DNA from: Thuidium tamariscinum
Lineage: Eukaryota; Streptophyta; Bryopsida; Hypnales; Thuidiaceae
NCBI GenBank assembly: GCA_947034885.2
Contig: OX344755.2
Location: 2,482,501-2,546,500, forward strand
Length of the DNA: 64,000 bases
Reading direction: 5' to 3'
The notes beneath the pieces were generated by a model. It worked only from the letters and a program-made list of their open reading frames with translations, had not been told where the DNA came from and did not search any database. The translations under genes were made by a program, and so were the position numbers. Within the stretch, counting starts at the first letter, position 1. Every line of letters starts with the position of its first letter. Of this stretch, positions 61,060 through 64,000 are shown one piece after another.

Positions 61060-61645
61060 TCTAATGAAGTGGGTTTTTAAAGTTTGCATTGTAACAAAAG
61101 AAATCTACAAATACTTAAAATAAATATTTTAGAACTATTTTTTTTATAGAGTATATCCCTTGTCTACATATGTGAAAGATTTTATTAATCTATTTAGATT
61201 GGTCAATGTGAAAATTTCGAGCTTCTTATAGTGCGGGCAATTATAAAAATTACTTATAAAAATAGCATATTATATTCACTTTTTAATTCAATTTTAATGA
61301 CCTAATTTTAATAAGTTTTTGAAAAAATCTAATTCTATTGAAGGTTTAGTATACTTATTAGAACACTCTCACTTCCAAGATTAGTGTATTTCAATTCCAT
61401 CTTCGAACTATTAACTATTTTCATTGGTTTCCCTTCAATCTTTTACCTACTACTTTCTTTTATGGTTTTTTGAAGAATGAAAATCAAATCTTTCTTTTTC
61501 AATTTTTTTCCTAGATTGTCAATTCAATTTTTCAATATAAAAGTTTGAATGCCCAAATCTTTAGTACAAAAATTTCTAGTTAAGAATATTGAAAGTCCTA
61601 CAATCTAATTTGAAAGTAACGTGCAAAAAAATTGTTTTCTTTACT
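61060..61645. repeat. Truncated TTAA element, copy E
   Basis: The sequence is collinear with the middle of copy A (about 4630-5118): 'tgtctacatatgtgaaag', 'aattccatctt', 'caatcttttacctact', 'tttttcctagattgtcaattcaattttt'. It stops at 'tttactTTAA', where copy A continues 'cttcactTTAAacgcaaatatc'. A second TTAA element starts precisely at that TTAA. Confidence 0.5.
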
Positions 61646-62755
61646 TTAACCCTTAAAGAACCAACCTGCATTTTTTGGCAACATAGCAATTTTGGGCAAC
61701 TCATTATGGATGGAGTTTTTGTTTTTTGTTTTTGAAATTTTCACTCAACATGTGCCCAAGGAGTAGCTTTAAGGCCCAACAATTTTCATAACTTTTAAAT
61801 ACATGGTTAAAAAGTTATGACATGATATGTTGTTTTCTTTATTTAGGGGGCAATCCAGGCAGAAAAAAAAGCTTCTTTAAAAATTACTATTTTTAAAAAA
61901 TAAAAATTTGAAATTGGTTTCTTTCATTTTTATCTAAGTAGAAAGCTTTGAATCATTCCATTTTGATCAATGAGTCAAAAGTTATGAGGATTTTTAGTTT
62001 CGGCTAGTTATAGAATCTCTACACTACAAAAAAAAGTTTGAAATTCCTTATTTAATTCAATCTTTAATATTTTTGAAAAAAAAAATTGGGTGTAAAGTGT
62101 TTATCACAACATTACAACCATTGGAATTGTCTTCTTTTAACTCTATAAATAAATTGTTAATAATTTAGTATTTTGGCTCATTTTCTACTTCTTTCTATTT
62201 ACTATTTTTCCCCTATATGTTGTACAATTCCAAATGATCTGAAAATTTTCAAGCATGTAGCCAACTTCACTTGAAAAATGAATTCAAAGAGTCACAATAT
62301 CTTTGGATATTTTTCCATACAAATATGGTCTTCTGAAGTGCCTAGATTTTCGCAGTGGTAAAAAATGATTTTTGTCACTTCAAACACTAATATCTTGCAA
62401 TCTACATAGTGGAAATTGTTGAATTTTTTTGCACTTCTTAAATCTTGTGATCTAAAAGATCCTATGGTTACTTTTGTCCAAAAATGTTTTTTTCTTAAAA
62501 TTTGGTAGTTCTCTAAAAAAATGACAGTTTTGAAGCAGTTTTGATGAAAACATAGTCAAAAACCTTTCATGGTGAATTGCAAACACCCTACAATCTAGCT
62601 AAAGCCAAAGTTTTTAATATTTCTTCTAAAAATTTGATGTGCAAGATCCTACTTTAAGATTTACCCAAAGGACAAATTTTAAAGTTTCTAACACTTTGCA
62701 ATGGAAATGGCAATTTTGGGAGTTTATTGCTGAATATAATACCTTTGGACTTTAA
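61646..62755. mobile_element. TTAA element, copy D, inside copy E
   Basis: The left end reads TTAACCCTTAAAGAACC. The interior contains the family F segment (61900-62320) and the 'aatatcttgcaatctacatag' phrase. The right end, CCTTTGGACTTTAA, is a shortened form of the copy A terminus. The sequence beyond 62756 shows weak similarity to the missing continuation of copy E ('tagtcaaacttgaaaatcctacac'). The left boundary is good, the right boundary weak. Confidence 0.45.
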
Positions 62756-62759
62756 CTTG

Positions 62760-64000
62760 TATAAGACAAAGCTTATGGCTATGTAGTCAAACTTGAAAAT
62801 CCTACACTCTTTGTATCTTCCATTTTAAAATTTTTATTTATAAGTGAATTTTTGTGATTTTATTTTTTAAAGATAAATTTATTATGTCCACTATATGTTA
62901 TAAAGTTTTCAATTTCCATGTAAAAAATTTCAAATTTCCAAAATAAAAATACATTATAATGTTAAATATTGTGGTTTAATAAAAAAAATTGTGTCATTCC
63001 ATATTTAGAAATGTAGTTATAGATCCTCAACTTCAAACTTTACTAAAATGCTTATTTTCAGTAATTTTTCAAAACTTTCATGTAAAGTATAAATTTTACT
63101 TCAAAAGTTTCATACTATTAACTTTGCTAAAAAACAAAAGACATTGTTATGAATGTCAAAAAGAATATTTTGCTCATTCATTGCTTGCAGATGCCAATTT
63201 TGAACTACCACCTCCCCATCCCCATTCTTTTGAGAAGTTTTCGAAGGTGAAAGAGCTATGACTACCGTACGTTGAAGGCAGATTTGTCACACCCTGGATG
63301 AAATCTTTTCTTTTTGCTTGAATTTCCCTTTCATTCATGCCATTTAGAATTTTCAGGATTTGGTTTATTGTAATTGAGAATATTTTGTTAATTGTAGCTA
63401 TGGCCCTCTTGCTTTACCACATTGTAAGCTTAGTATGATGGAAGCTTTACAAAATCTTGTTTTACAGGGCTAAAATAAGGTAGACTTTCCAAAATTTTGC
63501 TCTACTCAGGCTTAATCAAGGCTTTGCTACTAAGTTTGAATAATGAAGGCCATACTATCAATTCTTAAACTAAAATCAAGGCTTTACCATCAAGTCTTAA
63601 GGCTTTACAACATAATATATGGAGTACTATTTTATATTATTTTTTGATTTTTTGAAACACGTAAATAAAATAATATTTAATTTTTCATCAATTTTTTTTT
63701 GAAGATTTCAAATTATTTTCATTAATCTTTTCTACACTTTCAAACTTATCACATCATGATTTCTGAAAATTTCATCATGTGCCATATTTATTTAATTTTG
63801 AATTAATTTTTGACGAATCTGACCCAAGTGTAGGGTACCCTCATTTCCTAAAATTCTCCATTCTTGGAGCAGAAGTATTGAACTCAGATACCGTGCGAGG
63901 TTGCACGCGCGGTTGACCACTCCGTTCCCAGTGCGGTTTCTTTCAGTCTATTGCTCACTCGTCATGTTCAAGTCATCAAGTGGGGACAGTTCTTCCTCTC
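62760..64000. other. AT-rich DNA, no gene recognised
   Basis: The ORF at 62989-63261 (90 codons) includes CYECQKEYF but lacks any recognisable domain. Between 63420 and 63610 the phrases 'aaggctttac(ta)' and 'atcaaggctttgctactaag' recur as a worn short repeat. The last 200 bp become somewhat richer in GC but carry no identified feature. Confidence 0.3.

Overview
The window looks like nuclear DNA of a plant-lineage eukaryote (streptophyte, probably a seedless land plant). The reasons are GT-AG introns, an intron-rich SRP54 gene closest in wording to plant SRP54, an F-box relic of the plant F-box/kelch type, and a Stowaway-like MITE. I cannot name the species. Most of the sequence is AT-rich, gene-poor and built from decayed interspersed repeats; no bacterial, phage or organellar gene organisation is visible.

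Layout. 0-6.9 kb: repeats, including several TTAA-flanked, piggyBac-type non-autonomous elements, two of them nested. 6.88-9.76 kb: an eight-exon SRP54-like gene with an open reading frame throughout and a shortened M domain. 9.8-16.5 kb: AT-rich repeats, an F-box pseudogene (12.95-13.39 kb) and two tandem duplications. 16.57-18.4 kb, minus strand: a decayed multi-exon gene with a tyrosine-recombinase-like (Crypton-type) domain. 19.3-20.2 kb: two ORFs of unknown function. 21.4-32 kb: an island of visibly higher GC. It holds a complete 5.75-kb piggyBac element (TTAA, terminal repeats, all catalytic Asp, two TGA stops, and an extra ORF of unknown function) sitting inside the end of an older TTAA element, and a two-exon gene for an unknown membrane protein. 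32-50 kb: AT-rich repeats with three ~0.92-0.95-kb TTAA elements, one carrying both a CACTA foldback MITE and a CATTAGATG-type MITE. 46.0-46.65 kb, minus: weak exon-like ORFs. 49.99-51.1 kb, minus: a broken 2OG-Fe(II) oxygenase-like gene. 55.6-56.2 kb: a ~180-bp tandem repeat, followed at 56.2-59.0 kb by a broken Plavaka-type (CMC superfamily) transposase gene. 59-64 kb: more AT-rich repeats, including another TTAA element.

Taken together, only the SRP54-like gene and the 29.8-31.1-kb membrane-protein gene look intact enough to be working genes, and neither is proven. The rest is a graveyard of DNA transposons (piggyBac/TTAA, CACTA MITE, Stowaway-like, Plavaka, Crypton-like). The strongest new observations are the TTAA network with repeated element-in-element insertion at the TTAA inside the terminal repeat, the near-intact piggyBac with its accessory ORF, and the Plavaka and oxygenase-like relics. 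All family assignments were made by eye from motifs; no search was run.
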